In this document: positions 51,420 through 52,780 of the stretch, piece after piece | How positions within the stretch are numbered: position 1 is the first letter of the stretch | Layout of the letters: each line of letters starts with the position of its first letter | Assembly: GCA_018366195.1 (NCBI GenBank) | Contig: JAGZIN010000019.1 | Coordinates: forward strand, 1 to 52,780 | DNA: 52,780 nucleotides | Reading direction: 5' to 3' | From: Butyricicoccus pullicaecorum | GTDB taxonomy: Bacteria; Bacillota; Clostridia; Oscillospirales; Butyricicoccaceae | Notes under the pieces: model-generated | What the model was told of the DNA's origin: nothing | The model's database searches: none | The model's input: the letters and a program-made list of their open reading frames with translations, nothing else | Made by a program: the position numbers and the translations under genes

Positions 51420-51566
51420 GAAAGTGAAACACAGTATTTTTTAGACTATGGGAAAATGCTTTGGTAAAAGGTGTTTTCTCTCTTACTCGTTATGCTGCCT
51501 ATAGGCTAGAATGCGATTGTGTTGCAACAATGAGAGATACGCTTTTACACAGAGGAGTGATAATTG

Positions 51567-52631
51567 ATGACTAAAGAGAACACCTTGACAGAAATTGGTG
51601 GGTTTGATATTGCAAGTTGTGAATCTGCGGTAGATTTGACCAATCAAAAACGGTTTAATAAATTAAAATTGACAAGTGACCAAAAGATGCACATAAGTGC
51701 GTTAATGAGTGCAATCCCATCTTTGATTGCAACAAATACTCTATCACAAACTTATATTTTAACATTTCCAGAAGGGATTCAAGGTACATTGATGCAGCTC
51801 AAGGGTGGAGGTTTTACTACGGCTATCCAAAATCCGGAAACTGGTCGTATTGTTGGAACAGCCGCATTAGAATCCGCTTCTGCTGCCCAAGTAGCATGTC
51901 TTGGTGCTTTTACGGCCATGTCTATCGCTTCTGGTCAATACTTCCTATCGGAAATCAATAGTAAGATGAACATGATGAAGTTGAGTCTGGATAAAATTCT
52001 GGAATTTTTGTATGGTGATAAACGGGCTGAATTGATGGCAGAAATCAGTTTTATTCGCTTTGCGTACGAAAACTATGGCTCAATCATGGATCATAATGAT
52101 CAACGACTTTCAACGATTATAAGTCTGCAAAATGCTCGTAAGGTTGCCATGAAGGATATCGAATTTTATTTGTCAGATCTATCCTCTACAGTCAGCGCAA
52201 AAGATCAAAATGATATTCTCACAACCGTTGAAAAATCTTCTCAAATAAAGGATTGCTTGGAATTATCAACTCAACTCTATGTCATGAGCAATTTATTAGA
52301 GGTTTTCTTTTCCCAGAATTACGATGAAAGTTTTCTCCGATATATTGAGGATGAGGTAGTTTCTTATATCAATAAATGTGACAAACGAATGCTTACAAGT
52401 TTTAGTATGTTGCAACAGGCTCTTGTCTGTCATAAGGACGGGCTCTTTAAGAGAATTGATAAAGATATTTTAGAGCAGCAAACCCGTTTGGTTGAAGAGG
52501 TTGTAGCGCAACTCAATGCTGTGGAAAAATCCCCTTTATGTGGACTTCTCCATGATGGACTAATTTCATCAAGAGAAAAAACGAGATATTATCTTAACCA
52601 TGCTGGAGATGTGTTTGTAGAAGCTTCATAA
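51567..52631 (+). CDS. Uncharacterised protein with one hydrophobic segment
   Basis: 354 residues. ATG at 51567, 9 bases after GAGGAG; the ORF also opens at TTG 51564. The N-terminal third has FPEGIQGTLMQLKGGGFTTA and a hydrophobic, Ala-rich stretch (AQVACLGAFTAMSIASGQYFL, residues about 107-127). After that the protein is helical and charged (EINSKMNMMKLSLDKILEFL; LMAEISFIRFAYENY), likely coiled. I recall similar proteins of unknown function in mobile regions of Firmicutes. No enzyme motif is seen. A membrane-linked role in a defence or stress module is only a guess. Confidence 0.65.
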   Translation: MTKENTLTEIGGFDIASCESAVDLTNQKRFNKLKLTSDQKMHISALMSAIPSLIATNTLSQTYILTFPEGIQGTLMQLKGGGFTTAIQNPETGRIVGTAALESASAAQVACLGAFTAMSIASGQYFLSEINSKMNMMKLSLDKILEFLYGDKRAELMAEISFIRFAYENYGSIMDHNDQRLSTIISLQNARKVAMKDIEFYLSDLSSTVSAKDQNDILTTVEKSSQIKDCLELSTQLYVMSNLLEVFFSQNYDESFLRYIEDEVVSYINKCDKRMLTSFSMLQQALVCHKDGLFKRIDKDILEQQTRLVEEVVAQLNAVEKSPLCGLLHDGLISSREKTRYYLNHAGDVFVEAS

Positions 52632-52658
52632 AGGCTGGTTTAATTGCTATTTCTATCG

Positions 52659-52686
52659 AGGAGGTGCTTTATAGCATCTCCTTTAT
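52659..52686 (+). terminator. Terminator after the 354-residue gene
   Basis: AGGAGGTGCT pairs with AGCATCTCCT around TTAT (one G-U pair), followed by TTTATTG. Confidence 0.8.
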
Positions 52687-52696
52687 TGTGATGTAA

Positions 52697-52780
52697 AACC
52701 ACTCGCTAGGCGAGTGGTTCAAAAAAAGGCTATTGCCGAAGATGAAGAAATAAAAACTCCTTTTGCTATAATAAAGAAGC
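52697..52780 (+). mobile_element. Possible left end of an IS200-type element, cut by the window
   Basis: AACCACTCGC (52697-52706) and GCGAGTGGTT (52710-52719) form a perfect stem with a 3-base loop. Then come an A-run and, near 52766, a TATAAT box. IS200/IS605 left ends carry such hairpins just ahead of the tnpA promoter, and this stretch looks familiar from those elements in gut Clostridia. No transposase codon falls inside the window, so this stays unproven. Confidence 0.35.

Noticed and set aside
1..52780. CRISPR arrays, tRNA and rRNA genes
   Set aside because: No regularly spaced repeats, cloverleaf sequences or rRNA-like stretches were seen in the window.

Overview
This window looks like chromosomal DNA of a spore-forming anaerobic member of the Clostridia, probably an Oscillospirales/Butyricicoccaceae-type gut bacterium. 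That is an inference from spoIIR, cwlD and a SpoIID-like gene, a lysine riboswitch on asd-dapA-dapB, CIRCE-controlled groESL, strong SigA promoters and moderate GC.

Layout. 1-600: a small hydrophobic peptide gene with a convergent antisense promoter (candidate type I toxin-antitoxin locus) and a decayed S-layer repeat fragment. 667-1716: fructokinase. 1998-5056: a more AT-rich insert with an SLH-domain exported protein and a KAP-family P-loop NTPase. 5139-6374 (minus): an Eis-like GNAT acetyltransferase.

6516-25144 is the centrepiece: a complete ethanolamine-utilisation (eut) microcompartment operon on one strand, in the order eutG-S-P-V-W-A-B-C-L-(K-like)-E-M-M'-T-pduL-J-(eut hypothetical)-N-pduS-like-pduT-like-H-Q. 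It holds the B12-dependent lyase, its reactivase, the adenosyltransferase, aldehyde and alcohol dehydrogenases, phosphotransacylase, a redox module, the transporter and seven shell proteins. Control appears to be by transcription antitermination. Two leaders, before eutG and between eutW and eutA, each carry two hairpins with six-base loops, the second overlapping the 5' arm of an intrinsic terminator. This is the architecture expected for binding by the ANTAR protein EutV, made in the same operon with its kinase EutW. Just downstream an AdoCbl riboswitch with its own promoter and terminator is followed by another hairpin with the same loop type, so an EutX/Rli55-like EutV decoy is possible; it then leads into a DUF2284 gene.

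26463-35148: housekeeping and sporulation genes (TfoX-N protein, ispE, spoIIR, O-antigen-ligase-like protein, cwlD, radA) and a MacA-like adaptor with an FtsX-like permease but no ATPase. 35202-38745: tyrosine recombinase, a small uncharacterised gene, a radical SAM enzyme, a small membrane protein and an alpha/beta hydrolase that seems to lack a canonical start codon. 38835-41977 (minus): asd-dapA-dapB under a lysine riboswitch. 42016-48672: SpoIID-like protein, queA-tgt, a SpoVB-like flippase and an RlmL-like methyltransferase. 48727-50819: groES-groEL. The right end (51050-52780) is AT-rich accessory DNA: a DUF6431 zinc-ribbon protein, an unrecognised 354-residue protein and what may be the left end of an IS200-type element.
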